Assembly (NCBI GenBank): GCA_963778675.1
Contig: CAVZVI010000010.1
Location: forward strand, 1,302,001 to 1,366,000
Origin: CAWCDJ01 sp963778675
Lineage (GTDB): Bacteria > Acidobacteriota > Terriglobia > Bryobacterales > Bryobacteraceae
Length of the DNA stretch: 64,000 nucleotides
Direction of reading: 5' to 3'
A program made the position numbers and the translations under genes. The number at the start of each line of letters is the position of its first letter. Position 1 is the stretch's first letter. This document shows positions 53,873 to 63,490 of this stretch, piece by piece. A model generated the notes under the pieces. It was not told where the DNA came from and searched no databases. It saw only the letters and a program-made list of their open reading frames with translations.

Positions 53873-55366
53873 ATGCCAGCAAAAGCGCAGAAGCTCTCGT
53901 TCGCCGAGAAAGCCGGGTACAGCCTGGGAGACGGCGCGGCCAACTTCGTCTTCCAGACGATGATCCTGTTCCAGCTCAGCTTCTACACGGACACGATGGG
54001 GGTTACGGCCGCCGCCGCCGGCAGCCTGCTGCTGGCGGGAAGGCTCTGGGATGCCGTTTTCGATCCCTTGATGGGGGTGATCGCCGACCGAACCAAGACT
54101 CGGTGGGGAAAGTTCCGCCCCTGGGTCCTCTGGACTTCCGTGCCTTTCGGAATCGCCATGGTCCTGGCCTACACCGACCCCGGCTGGGGAACCCCCGGGA
54201 ACCTGGTTTGGGCCTGCGGCACCAATATTCTGCTCATGACGCTGTACTCGGCGAACAATACACCCTATTCCGCCATGACCGGAGTGATGACTGGAGACGT
54301 AAACGAGCGCACCAGCCTTTCGTCTTACCGTTTCGTGACCGCCATGATGGCCCAATTGATCGTCGGCGGCTTCACACTGCCATTGGTGGCCAAGTTCGGA
54401 CAAGGCGATAACGCCAAAGGCTGGCAGATGACGATCGGGCTCTGGGCGGCGCTGTGCGTGGTGATGTTCTGCATAACTTTCCTGAGCACCAAAGAGCGGA
54501 TTCAGCCGGATCCCAGGCAACAATTCGCGGCGCGGCAGGATTTCGGTTCGCTGTTCCGCAACCGGCCGTGGCAGGCGATGTTCATCCTCACGCTGGCGCA
54601 CTTTGCGGTCCTGGCCATGCGCGGGGGAACGCTCTTCTACTATTTCCAGTATTACGTCGACTCCGGCAGGCTCTTCGACGTGCTGCAGAAGGTGGGCCTG
54701 ACGGCTGCGGCCCATAGCGCAGCCCACCCCGGCCTGTGGTACCGCTTTCTGAACGCGTTCGGCCTGATCGTGGAGGCCAACAGGAGTAACGTCGCCTCGG
54801 TGGGATTCAGCCTGTTGAACATCTCGGGCCAGATCGTCACAGTCCTGGGAGTGGTGTTCTCCACGGCGCTTTGCTCACGCTTTGGAAAAAAAGCGGTGGC
54901 CCTGACCGGTTTCAGCGTCACCACCGTGTTCATGGCGCTGTTCGCCCTCGTACCGGCGGAATCGGTCGGGACCATGTTCGTGCTGGAGTGGATGCGAACG
55001 CTTACATACGCGCCTACGATCCCGCTGCTGTGGGCGATGTTCGCGGACGTAGCGGACTACGCCGAGTGGAAGACCGGCCGCCGCGCCACGGGGATCATCT
55101 ACGCCACCATCCTGTTCGGCCTTAAAACGGGACTGAGCCTGGGCGGGGCAGCCGCAGGCTGGCTGCTCTCCGCATTCGGCTATCGCGCCAACGCGGTGCA
55201 GACCAGCGGAGCGCTCCAGGGCATTCGCATGACCATCAGCGTCTTCCCGGCGATCCTGTTTCTGGTCGTCGTGGCCTGCCTGATCAGCTATCCGATCGGC
55301 AGGAAATTGAACCTACAGATTCAGGATGAATTGGCCGAGCGCCGGAAGACGTTCGCGACGGCTTGA
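53873..55366 (+). CDS. GPH-family sugar:cation symporter (MFS)
   Basis: A 497-residue inner-membrane transporter of the glycoside-pentoside-hexuronide:cation symporter family. It has about 12 hydrophobic segments and the family's GYSLGDGAANFVFQTMI start, RLWDAVFDPLMGVIADRTKTRWGKFRPW (conserved; only a part of its length) and VADYAEWKTGRRATGI loop. Substrate is probably an oligosaccharide or pentoside, since its start lies 10 bases after the GH3 stop and the two are certainly cotranscribed. Import of the sugar, then GH3 hydrolysis, is the likely sequence. Confidence 0.9.
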   Translation: MPAKAQKLSFAEKAGYSLGDGAANFVFQTMILFQLSFYTDTMGVTAAAAGSLLLAGRLWDAVFDPLMGVIADRTKTRWGKFRPWVLWTSVPFGIAMVLAYTDPGWGTPGNLVWACGTNILLMTLYSANNTPYSAMTGVMTGDVNERTSLSSYRFVTAMMAQLIVGGFTLPLVAKFGQGDNAKGWQMTIGLWAALCVVMFCITFLSTKERIQPDPRQQFAARQDFGSLFRNRPWQAMFILTLAHFAVLAMRGGTLFYYFQYYVDSGRLFDVLQKVGLTAAAHSAAHPGLWYRFLNAFGLIVEANRSNVASVGFSLLNISGQIVTVLGVVFSTALCSRFGKKAVALTGFSVTTVFMALFALVPAESVGTMFVLEWMRTLTYAPTIPLLWAMFADVADYAEWKTGRRATGIIYATILFGLKTGLSLGGAAAGWLLSAFGYRANAVQTSGALQGIRMTISVFPAILFLVVVACLISYPIGRKLNLQIQDELAERRKTFATA

Positions 55367-55388
55367 TTTGTCAGCGGGCCCCCGGCCG

Positions 55389-56627
55389 TCACCACACATA
55401 GGTCGCCAGGACCCGGGGGCGGCCGGAAATCCGGTTCACGACCGGGACGCTCAGGACGATCTGCAGATTCTTCTTTGGCCAGTCCTTGGGCAGCCGCCGG
55501 GCGGCTTCGGAGAAGTACTCCTCGTTGCTCAGGAACTCGCCCGCCCCCATCGTGCCGTACTGCGTCAGACCCGCTGCGATGATGACCGGCCGGTCGGAAG
55601 TGGTGTCGACCATGCGCGTCACGATGGCGTAATCGGTAGGAATATCCCAGTTCGGCCAGTATCGGGAAAGTTTCCATCCGGTACCCTCGGGATGCTGGCT
55701 ATCGTGCACCATCCCGGTATCGTGCTCGCTATCTTTGCTAAACGTGAAGCGTAGCTGGCCGCCGGCGCGGAGCGTCCACGGATTGTCGAAGGCGCCGATC
55801 AGCACGGCCGGCGTATCCCGCAGATCTGCAAAAGACGTGGACCGCTCGGCTCGGATGCGGTAGGGTTTACGGTGCCTTTCCAGAAGCGAAGTGAGGCGGA
55901 CGAGGCAGAACGCATCATCCAGGGCCACGTAGCGGTCGCGAAGTAGAACGAGATCCTCCTCCCGGATCGTGCGGTGTGTTGCCGCGGCGGTGGCCGGCGC
56001 CTCGACGATGCCCTGAATCTCGTCCTGAGCTTGGGCTGATCGAAGGTTATAGGCAGCCTGTAGGCCCACACAGACCAGGACCGTCCCGGGTGTCTTGAGC
56101 ACAGGCCCCCACAAATCATCAAGGTCGGAATGATGCCAGCCCGGCGTCGCCAGCATGATGGCCACAAACAGTAAAGCAGCCGCGGCCGCCGTGCAGACGA
56201 TGATCGTCCTATGATTGCGGGGCTTGGACTTGGGGACCGGTGCGGCGGGCTTATCCGCTGTGAAATTGAATTCGGCCAGATAGGAGCCGGAAGGCAGGTC
56301 GATGTGGATCTGCGAGCCGTGGGATTCCTGATAATACTGAGCGAGCTTCTTGCGAATCTCTGCAGCGCTGGCGCGCACCACGGGATCCTGGCTGGTGTCG
56401 TAATCGGCGGGACGGCCAAACACCTCCACCCCAAGGGATCGTTCCTTCAGAGCATCGATGTGGCCGGCAAGGGTCTGCTCCGTGATGCGCCGCAACAGAG
56501 ACTGGCATCGGCGGCTGCCTCGGAAATGAGGGCTGCCGAGAACACGCTCCAATTCGGCCAGGACTTCTTCGGCTCTCTCTGGCGACAGACGAGGCGCCGG
56601 GACGTGAAGGTCAGGCTTGCGAGACAT
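55389..56627 (-). CDS. Transmembrane winged-helix regulator with unknown periplasmic domain
   Basis: A 412-residue protein, the third of the regulator family (with 28545 and 48254). N-terminal region: ELERVLGSPHFRGSRRCQSLL, KERSLGVEVFGRPADYDTSQDPVVRASAAEIRKKLAQYY (part) and IDLPSGSYLAEFNF. Single membrane helix TIIVCTAAAAALLFVAIMLATPGW (about 140-165). The C-terminal about 240 residues (LVLLRDRYVALDDAFCLVRL; AVLIGAFDNPWTLRAGGQLRFTF; YAIVTRMVDTTSDRPVIIAAGLTQYGTMGA) match nothing I know and are probably the sensor. It is divergent from the TonB-receptor-like gene, with a palindrome between them. Start ATG 56627 has CAGGGG upstream. Confidence 0.75.
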   Translation of the reverse strand: MSRKPDLHVPAPRLSPERAEEVLAELERVLGSPHFRGSRRCQSLLRRITEQTLAGHIDALKERSLGVEVFGRPADYDTSQDPVVRASAAEIRKKLAQYYQESHGSQIHIDLPSGSYLAEFNFTADKPAAPVPKSKPRNHRTIIVCTAAAAALLFVAIMLATPGWHHSDLDDLWGPVLKTPGTVLVCVGLQAAYNLRSAQAQDEIQGIVEAPATAAATHRTIREEDLVLLRDRYVALDDAFCLVRLTSLLERHRKPYRIRAERSTSFADLRDTPAVLIGAFDNPWTLRAGGQLRFTFSKDSEHDTGMVHDSQHPEGTGWKLSRYWPNWDIPTDYAIVTRMVDTTSDRPVIIAAGLTQYGTMGAGEFLSNEEYFSEAARRLPKDWPKKNLQIVLSVPVVNRISGRPRVLATYVW

Positions 56628-56701
56628 TACCCCTGCGGTTCACTGGCAATCCTAACACAGAAAGGATTATGTGCCATACATATTTCACCGCTTGCTGTAA
56701 T

Positions 56702-56719
56702 CGCTTGCAAGCGCTTCAA
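56702..56719. promoter_or_regulatory. LacI-like palindromic operator
   Basis: CGCTTGCAAGCG (56702-56713) is a perfect 12-base palindrome, overlapping TTGCAAGCGCTTCAA (56705-56719), which has the CG centre of LacI-family sites. It lies in the gap between the unknown-sensor regulator and the TonB-receptor-like gene, 134 bases before the latter's start. Confidence 0.45.
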
Positions 56720-56852
56720 TTAACACGGCTAAGCCTGTACCGTGCCGTAACAGCCTTCACACCTGCCCCAAACGCGGCTACCCTCCACCGAAGACCACCA
56801 CAGGTCTGCCAATTGAAATGGAGCTCCGAATTGGTTTGGTGAGGAGGTAAAT

Positions 56853-59800
56853 GTGAACAAGGGCAAGCGATACCTAAATGGTCCAGGGAGGCTGTCGGGC
56901 AGCCTGATGTTGCTGCTCGGCTTCGCTCTGCTCAGTACAATCGCGTACGGTCAGGAAACCGCCAGTATTGTGGGCACGGTTACTGACCCGAGCGGCGCTG
57001 CTGTCCCTGACGCCAAGATCGCCATTACGAACAGCGGGACGGGCCTCGTCCGTTCCACGACAACGAATACCACCGGCAGTTATGCCGCCCGCGAACTCGC
57101 GATCGGGCGCTACAGCGTCCGGGTGGAAGCGCCGGGCTTCAAGACGCACGAATTGACCGGCATCACGCTGAACGTGAATGCTACCGTCCGGATCGACGCG
57201 GTGCTTCAGGTCGGTCAGACCCAGGAGAGCATCACCGTCGAAGCTAACGCCATTCAGGTTCAGGCGGATACCAACGAAGTCAGCCAGACTATCACCGCCG
57301 CCCAAGTCGCCGATCTGGCTACCAACGGCCGCAACGTCATCCAGCTTGCCGCTTTGGTGCCCGGCGCCTCAGCAGGCATCCCGGATTTCGATACCCCGAT
57401 GGCGCAGACCCAAAACCGGGCTATCGAGTTCAACGGCCAGCGGTCCGACCATAACAACTGGCTGATCAATGGTGGAGAGGCATATGACAGGGGCGGTGGC
57501 GGCATTCTCATCGTCTCCCCGTCCCAGGATGCCCTTCAGGAATTTAAAGTCGAGACGAGCAATTACGCGGCTGACTTGGGCCAGTCCTCAGGCGGCATGA
57601 TCACCATGGTCACCAAGAGCGGCACGAAGGAGTACCACGGCGGCGCCTGGGAGTACGTCCGCAACGACGCTTTTGACGCAAACACCTTCTTCTCGAATCT
57701 GAATGGTAAGCGCAAGCCGGAACTCCGCTACAACACGTTCGGGTTCAACCTGGGCGGGCCGGTCCCGATCGGTCATCCGAGGAAGACCTTTTTCTTCTAC
57801 AACCAGGAATGGCGCAGGGAGGTAAACGGGAATGCAATCAATGCGTCCTCGGTGCCCACTGCTGCGAGGGGCGGCGATTTCAGTTACCTCTTGCCGGCCA
57901 ATGGTTGCACAGGCGGTAGTTGCGGGCAACTCAAGGTACCGGTGACCACGGACCCGGCCGAGATCGCCAAGTTGGGTCAATACGGGCTCACCCCCGGCGG
58001 GATTATCCCAAACAACGTAATTCCGACAGGTCTGCTCGATTCCAATGCCACCGCGCTGTTGAAGGCCGGCCTTTTCCCTGCGGCCAACGCTGCCAACAAT
58101 CAGTACTACGCCGTGGTCAATCAGTTGACTTTCTACCGGGAGGAAACCGTTCGGATCGATCAACAAGTCACCAGCAAATTGAACCTGATGGGCTCCCTGA
58201 TCTATGACAACGGCAGTCAGCAGCAAGCCCCCCCATTATGGGCCGGCGGCACGTATGCGACGGCTGGATCGATTATGGCCGTTCCCTCCTGGGCCGGAGT
58301 CGTCCACGCCACCTATACCATCAGCCCAACCCTGATGAATGAGGCGGCGTTTAATTTCAACGGCAACGACCTCAACATCACTGACGTAGGCCTCTATCAG
58401 AAACCGTCCGGATATACCGTGCCGAACTTTTTCCAGGCAAACAAAGACAACAAACTGCCGGGGGTCAGCATCGGATCTCCCTACAATATCAGTTACTCCC
58501 CGGGGTGGTGGCCTTGGCATAACACCTGGCGTAGCTGGCAGGGAAAGGACGATGTCCTCTGGACTCACGGCAAACACAACATGAAGTTCGGCGCGTCCTG
58601 GATGCATACCCATAAATGGCAGCAGTTCCAGCTAAACTCCGGCGGGCAATTCACTTTCAGCGGATCGGCCACGGGCAACGGAATGGCGGACTTCCTGATG
58701 GGTTTCGCCTCCGCGTACAGCGAACCAGCCAGTGTGGATTTCGTCCACATCAACACCGACAACTACAATCTCTACGCGATGGACGACTGGCGGGTCAGCA
58801 ACCGGCTGACGCTCAATCTGGGCATCCGTTGGGAAGGCATTCCCCATGCATACGATTCCGAAGGTACAGCGTCCAACTTCTATCCGAACCTTTACGACCC
58901 CAAGCAGGCGCCGACCTTCCTGGCGAGCGGCGCGCTGGACCCGAACGGTCCCGGATTCACCACCGTTTCCGGCATTCCTCTCTCCAGTGTGAAGTTCTAC
59001 ATGAATGGAGTAGGCATAGCCGGACGGAACGGAATTCCGATGAGCCTGGTGGATAACCACTGGGACACGTTTGCGCCGCGCATCGGGTTTGCATTTGATT
59101 TGACCGGACGCCAGAGGACCATTCTGCGCGCTGGAGGTGGGATCTTCTATGAACGCATCGGAGGCAACGAAGAGTACAACATGGGCCAAAGCAACACTCC
59201 GTTTGCCTATACCTCCGCCCCGACTAATGTCTATCTCGACAATCCAGCGACGAGCTACACCAGCGGACTCACCGCATCAGTGCCGTACTTTCCCGCGACT
59301 ATGACGACGGTAGACCGGCTTTACAAGGTACCTACCTCGGCTCAGTGGAGCATCGGCATCCAGCAGCAGTTGCGAGAAAACTCTGTTTTGACGGTGACCT
59401 ACGTGGGCAACTCGAATTATCACCAGTCGCAAGGTGTCAACATCAATACCCTGGCACAGAACGATCCAAACCGCCTGGGCGTTTGCGGCGGCACTTGCGG
59501 TTACACGGGGGCTGCCTTAAATCCCAATCTCTACCGGCCCTATCTGGGCTGGTCAAGCATCGCCCCCATGCAAATGTCGGCGAACTCCAACTACAATTCG
59601 CTACAGGTCACGGTGCGGGCCACGGCGTGGAAGAACCTGACGCTGAACACTTCATACACCTGGTCGCACGCCTTCGACATTATCGATGGCGAGATCTTCT
59701 CCAACGTGAGCAACCCATTCAATGTCCGTTGGGACTACGGTCCGGCGGGCTTTGACAGGCGGCAGATCTCGGTCACGAGCTTCATCTACAGATTTCCATT

Positions 59801-60275
59801 CTTCCGTGACACAGCCAACCGGGCTGCCAGGGCGCTCGCGGGCGGATGGGAACTCTCGGGCATCGCCCTCTTCGAGTCCGGGACCCCCGTTAGCGTCGGA
59901 GCCGGCCCCGACAACCTCGGGTACGGCGGCGGTACCTCCAATCGGGCGAACGTAGTCGGGCCCGTCACCTATCCAGGGACCCGTTTCCAGTGGTTCAGCA
60001 CCTCTTCGTTCGCGAAGCCGGGCCCGCTCCAGTGGGGATCAGCGGCCAGGAACGACGTCGTCACTCCGGGACGCAACAACTGGAACATAGCGATGTTCAA
60101 AGCGTTTCAGCTCAGGGAACATGCCCGGTTCGAGTTCCGGGTGGAGACCTTCAACACCTTTAACCATACGCAGTTCAATGGTCTCAGCACGAGCGTGACC
60201 GCCGCCAACTTCGGACAACTCACCGGTACCTATACCCAGCGCGTCTTCCAGTTTGGCGCGAAGGCGCAGTTCTAG
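56853..60275 (+). CDS. TonB-receptor-like outer-membrane protein with carboxypeptidase-regulatory domain
   Basis: A 1140-residue Oar-like outer-membrane protein. Start is GTG 56853 after a GAGGAGG ribosome-binding site. It has a signal peptide (about 1-33), a CarboxypepD-regulatory-like domain (about 36-115, SIVGTVTDPSGAAVPDAKIAI), a plug-like region (NEVSQTITAAQVADLATNGRN) and a long beta-barrel ending in FQFGAKAQF with the C-terminal Phe needed for BAM insertion. No TonB box is visible. Oar-like proteins take up or bind large substrates at the surface; a plant polysaccharide is likely from the neighbours. A hairpin terminator follows. Confidence 0.9.
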   Translation: MNKGKRYLNGPGRLSGSLMLLLGFALLSTIAYGQETASIVGTVTDPSGAAVPDAKIAITNSGTGLVRSTTTNTTGSYAARELAIGRYSVRVEAPGFKTHELTGITLNVNATVRIDAVLQVGQTQESITVEANAIQVQADTNEVSQTITAAQVADLATNGRNVIQLAALVPGASAGIPDFDTPMAQTQNRAIEFNGQRSDHNNWLINGGEAYDRGGGGILIVSPSQDALQEFKVETSNYAADLGQSSGGMITMVTKSGTKEYHGGAWEYVRNDAFDANTFFSNLNGKRKPELRYNTFGFNLGGPVPIGHPRKTFFFYNQEWRREVNGNAINASSVPTAARGGDFSYLLPANGCTGGSCGQLKVPVTTDPAEIAKLGQYGLTPGGIIPNNVIPTGLLDSNATALLKAGLFPAANAANNQYYAVVNQLTFYREETVRIDQQVTSKLNLMGSLIYDNGSQQQAPPLWAGGTYATAGSIMAVPSWAGVVHATYTISPTLMNEAAFNFNGNDLNITDVGLYQKPSGYTVPNFFQANKDNKLPGVSIGSPYNISYSPGWWPWHNTWRSWQGKDDVLWTHGKHNMKFGASWMHTHKWQQFQLNSGGQFTFSGSATGNGMADFLMGFASAYSEPASVDFVHINTDNYNLYAMDDWRVSNRLTLNLGIRWEGIPHAYDSEGTASNFYPNLYDPKQAPTFLASGALDPNGPGFTTVSGIPLSSVKFYMNGVGIAGRNGIPMSLVDNHWDTFAPRIGFAFDLTGRQRTILRAGGGIFYERIGGNEEYNMGQSNTPFAYTSAPTNVYLDNPATSYTSGLTASVPYFPATMTTVDRLYKVPTSAQWSIGIQQQLRENSVLTVTYVGNSNYHQSQGVNINTLAQNDPNRLGVCGGTCGYTGAALNPNLYRPYLGWSSIAPMQMSANSNYNSLQVTVRATAWKNLTLNTSYTWSHAFDIIDGEIFSNVSNPFNVRWDYGPAGFDRRQISVTSFIYRFPFFRDTANRAARALAGGWELSGIALFESGTPVSVGAGPDNLGYGGGTSNRANVVGPVTYPGTRFQWFSTSSFAKPGPLQWGSAARNDVVTPGRNNWNIAMFKAFQLREHARFEFRVETFNTFNHTQFNGLSTSVTAANFGQLTGTYTQRVFQFGAKAQF

Positions 60276-60301
60276 CCGGGTAACCGGCAAATCTACGAGC
60301 T

Positions 60302-60337
60302 GCTCGCTTACCGGGTTTACCGGCCCGGTAAGCGAGC
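60302..60337 (+). terminator. Hairpin after TonB-receptor-like gene
   Basis: A perfect 14-base stem, GCTCGCTTACCGGG (60302-60315) and CCCGGTAAGCGAGC (60324-60337), with an 8-base loop. A modest T-rich stretch (ATTCTTCC) follows, so it is probably a terminator, though U-tract strength is low. Confidence 0.6.
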
Positions 60338-60399
60338 ATTCTTCCAGTGAATTGGCGCCCGCGTTGACACGATCCCGGGCTCTTGGTAGAAAATCGGCT

Positions 60400-61434
60400 A
60401 TGGCCATGGGTTCCATCCGGGTCTTGGGTTTCGTGTTGGCCGCGTGCCCGTTGTGGGCGGCAGTTCCGCAAGCCGTCGCCGAGGCGGCGCGCGGCACGGC
60501 TCTGGCCCGCGAGGGTAAGTACGAGCTTGCCATCCAACATTACAGAGCGGCCCTGCGCCTGGATTCCCATTTGCCCGGACTGTACCTCAACCTGGGGCTC
60601 GCTTACTTCAAGTCCAACCGGCTCCCCGAGGCGGCCACCGCATTCGAAGAAGCGGTGCGGGCCGATGGTGGCAGCTTCCAGGCGCGCGCCCTGCTCGGAA
60701 TGAGCTACTACGGGTGCAAGCGTTATGCGGACGCTGCAGCGCAATTGAAAGTGGCCTCCAAGGCACAGCCCGACAACCTGGAACTCCGTTACACTCTGGC
60801 GCGGAGCTACCTGGTGTCGAACCAATACGCGGAGGCACTGGCCGAATTCCGGTTTCTGCTTTCGAAGAACCCGGATTCCGCACCGGTCCACGTCCTTCTT
60901 GGCGAGGTGCTCGATGCCTCCAACCGGGAGGCGGCCGCCATCGCGGAATTCGAAGCTGCGGTTAAAATATCGCCTGCGCCGCCCGACGCTCATTTTGGCC
61001 TGGGCTATCTCTACTGGAAACAGCGGCGCTATGAGGAGGCTTGCCGCGAGTTCGAGGCAGAACTGGCGAGCGTGCCCCAGCACGCACAGGCGTTGGCCTA
61101 CCTCGGCGACGCGGAAATGCATCTGAACCGGGAGAAGCAGGCGGAAGCGCACCTGCGACAGGCGCTGGCATCGGATTCGAACATCCGGATTGCCCACCTG
61201 GATCTCGGCATTCTTCTGGCCGCAAGGAACGCTTCCGATGAGTCTGCCCGACATTTTCGCGAGGCGATCCGGATGGACCCCTCCAAGCCCGACGCGCATT
61301 ACCGTTTGGGCCGCCTTTGGACTTCATTGGGCCGCACTCAGGAAGCGCAGAAGGAGTTCGACAAGGTGAAGGAGTTGGCGGCAGAAGAATCGCCGCCGCC
61401 GCTCATCCACCTGCCCGGGCGGCCACATCCGTGA
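60400..61434 (+). CDS. Exported TPR-repeat protein
   Basis: A 344-residue protein with a signal peptide (about 1-22, IRVLGFVLAACPLWAA) and some eight tetratricopeptide repeats, such as GKYELAIQHYRAALRLDSHLPGLYLNLGLAYFKSN (first part), RLPEAATAFEEAVRADGGS, QYAEALAEFRFLLSKNPDS and RYEEACREFEAELASVPQH. Ends SPPPLIHLPGRPHP. TPRs bind partner proteins; here a periplasmic role alongside the TonB-receptor-like gene is inferred. ATG at 60406 is another possible start. Confidence 0.85.
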   Translation: MAMGSIRVLGFVLAACPLWAAVPQAVAEAARGTALAREGKYELAIQHYRAALRLDSHLPGLYLNLGLAYFKSNRLPEAATAFEEAVRADGGSFQARALLGMSYYGCKRYADAAAQLKVASKAQPDNLELRYTLARSYLVSNQYAEALAEFRFLLSKNPDSAPVHVLLGEVLDASNREAAAIAEFEAAVKISPAPPDAHFGLGYLYWKQRRYEEACREFEAELASVPQHAQALAYLGDAEMHLNREKQAEAHLRQALASDSNIRIAHLDLGILLAARNASDESARHFREAIRMDPSKPDAHYRLGRLWTSLGRTQEAQKEFDKVKELAAEESPPPLIHLPGRPHP

Positions 61435-61479
61435 ACCTCATCGAACGAGCCGCGCATTCGTCGCACGTGAAAGGACATC

Positions 61480-63390
61480 ATGCACTATCGCGTTCCTGGA
61501 ATCTTTGCTTCTTTGCTGGTTGCCGCGTTTGCGGCCTCGGTGCTCCATGGACAGTCGCCGGCGGCGCTCAATGTGGATGTGAACCGGCCGAAAGCCGCCG
61601 TCAGTCCGACGCTGTATGGCCTGATGACGGAAGAGATCAACTACTCATACGACGGCGGGTTATATGCGGAACTGGTCCGCAACCGCACTTTCCGCTCCGA
61701 TTGGACGGGAATACTCAACTGGTTCCTGGTCGAGAAGGGGGCAGCGTCGGCCAAGGTGACGGTCGACAATACGGAAGGGCCCTCCGCGGCGCTTCCCCAC
61801 AGCGCCAAACTCGAGATCACGAAAGCGGGGGAGAACAGCCCGGCAGGTCTCCTCAACGAGGGCTACTGGGGGATCGCTGTGCGGCCGAACACTCGTTATG
61901 CCGGGTCGTTCTTCGCCAAGACCAGCGCCGCAACCCCGCTGCCGCTGAGGATTGCGCTCGTGGCGGACCAATCCGGGCAAGTCCTGGCCAGCGCCTCCGC
62001 CACGCTTGCCGGCACGGGTTGGAACGAGTATAAGTTCGAAATGCAGTCCGGCAACGTGACGCCCGAAGCCGAGAACCACCTGGAACTGACCATAGACCGT
62101 CCCGCGACGGTGTGGCTGCAACTGGTCTCTCTGTTCCCGCCGACCTACCATAGCCGCCGAAACGGAAACCGCATCGACATTATGGAGAAACTGGCGGCGA
62201 TGCATCCTTCTTTCCTGCGCTTCCCCGGCGGCAATTATCTCGAGGGAGGCCGCATCGAAAATCACTTCGATTGGCGGAAGACCATCGGCCCGCTGGTAGA
62301 CCGTCCGACCCACCCGACCACCTGGGGTTATCACTCGACGGATGGGATGGGGTTACTGGAGTTTCTGGGATGGTGCGAGGACCTGCGCATGGAGCCCGTT
62401 CTCGCCGTATTTGCCGGCTACTCGCTGAACGGACAGGTCGTGAAGCCCGGCCCTGATCTCGATCCCTATGTGCAGGAAGCCCTCGACGAGATTGAATATG
62501 TCACTGGAGGAACTGAGACGAAATGGGGCGCCATGCGTGCGCGCGACGGCCATCCCGCTCCATTCGCCCTGCGCTACGTCGAAGTCGGCAACGAAGATTC
62601 GTTCGACAGGGCCAGGACGTACGATGGCCGGTTCGCGCAATTCTATAAGGCGATCAAGGCGAAGTACCCCGCCATCCAGGTGATCGCCACCATCCCGGTG
62701 AAAGGCGTCACTCCCGATGTCGTCGACGACCACTACTACAAGCGGGAGCAGGGCATGTTTGACGAAGCTCGACATTACGACAAGGCCGACCGCAGCGGCC
62801 CCAAGATTTTCGTCGGCGAATGGGCGACGAGGGAAGGCTCTCCTACGCCGAACTTCGGAGCTGCGCTCGGAGACGCCGCGTTCATGACCGGCCTCGAACG
62901 GAATAGCGACCTGGTTGTGATGGCTGCATACGCGCCATTGTTCGTGAACGTGAATCCAGGCGGCATGCAATGGAGTTCTGACCTGATCGGCTACGATGCC
63001 CTGAACAGCTACGGTTCGCCGAGTTACTACGCTCAGGTGATGTTCGCTTCCTGTCTGGGTGATCACACGCTGAATTCGGCCCTCTCGGGAGTTGAAGACA
63101 GGTTCTTTTATTCGGTTACGGGATCGTCCAAGTCAAGCAAGGTGTGCATGAAGCTGGTGAACGCCAGTTCCAACGAGCAGCCGATTACGATCACCCTCAA
63201 CGGGCTCGGCACGGCCACTCATACGGCTCACATCGACACGCTAAAGGCAAACACGACATGGGCGACCAACACGATCACGCATCCTGACCGGATCGTTCCG
63301 GTAAGGTCCGCGCTGCCGGTCGAGGGCGAGCGCATCCGGCTTGTGATGCCAGGTTACTCGATTCAGGTAATTGAGGTCGACCCGAGGTAA
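61480..63390 (+). CDS. GH51 alpha-L-arabinofuranosidase, exported
   Basis: A 636-residue GH51-type enzyme that removes arabinofuranose side chains from arabinoxylan and arabinan. Signal peptide MHYRVPGIFASLLVAAFAASVLHGQ; N-terminal beta domain (about 30-200) including SPTLYGLMTEEINYSYDGGL; catalytic TIM barrel with acid/base Glu372 (VGNEDSF) and nucleophile Glu447 (FVGEWATREG); C-terminal beta domain. Length and residue order match the family. The start is about 45 bases after the TPR gene stop, so they are probably one transcript. A strong terminator follows. Confidence 0.92.
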   Translation: MHYRVPGIFASLLVAAFAASVLHGQSPAALNVDVNRPKAAVSPTLYGLMTEEINYSYDGGLYAELVRNRTFRSDWTGILNWFLVEKGAASAKVTVDNTEGPSAALPHSAKLEITKAGENSPAGLLNEGYWGIAVRPNTRYAGSFFAKTSAATPLPLRIALVADQSGQVLASASATLAGTGWNEYKFEMQSGNVTPEAENHLELTIDRPATVWLQLVSLFPPTYHSRRNGNRIDIMEKLAAMHPSFLRFPGGNYLEGGRIENHFDWRKTIGPLVDRPTHPTTWGYHSTDGMGLLEFLGWCEDLRMEPVLAVFAGYSLNGQVVKPGPDLDPYVQEALDEIEYVTGGTETKWGAMRARDGHPAPFALRYVEVGNEDSFDRARTYDGRFAQFYKAIKAKYPAIQVIATIPVKGVTPDVVDDHYYKREQGMFDEARHYDKADRSGPKIFVGEWATREGSPTPNFGAALGDAAFMTGLERNSDLVVMAAYAPLFVNVNPGGMQWSSDLIGYDALNSYGSPSYYAQVMFASCLGDHTLNSALSGVEDRFFYSVTGSSKSSKVCMKLVNASSNEQPITITLNGLGTATHTAHIDTLKANTTWATNTITHPDRIVPVRSALPVEGERIRLVMPGYSIQVIEVDPR

Positions 63391-63400
63391 TGTCCTGAGC

Positions 63401-63432
63401 AACAGGCGCCGAAAAGGACGGCGCCTGTTTTG
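63401..63432 (+). terminator. Rho-independent terminator after GH51
   Basis: An 11-base stem AACAGGCGCCG (63401-63411) with CGGCGCCTGTT (63419-63429), 7-base loop, followed by TTTTGG. The best terminator in the window. Confidence 0.75.
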
Positions 63433-63490
63433 GGTGGCGTGTCCTGGAGTAATGAATGTTCGACGCGGATTATAGTGGGACTCGGAGGCC

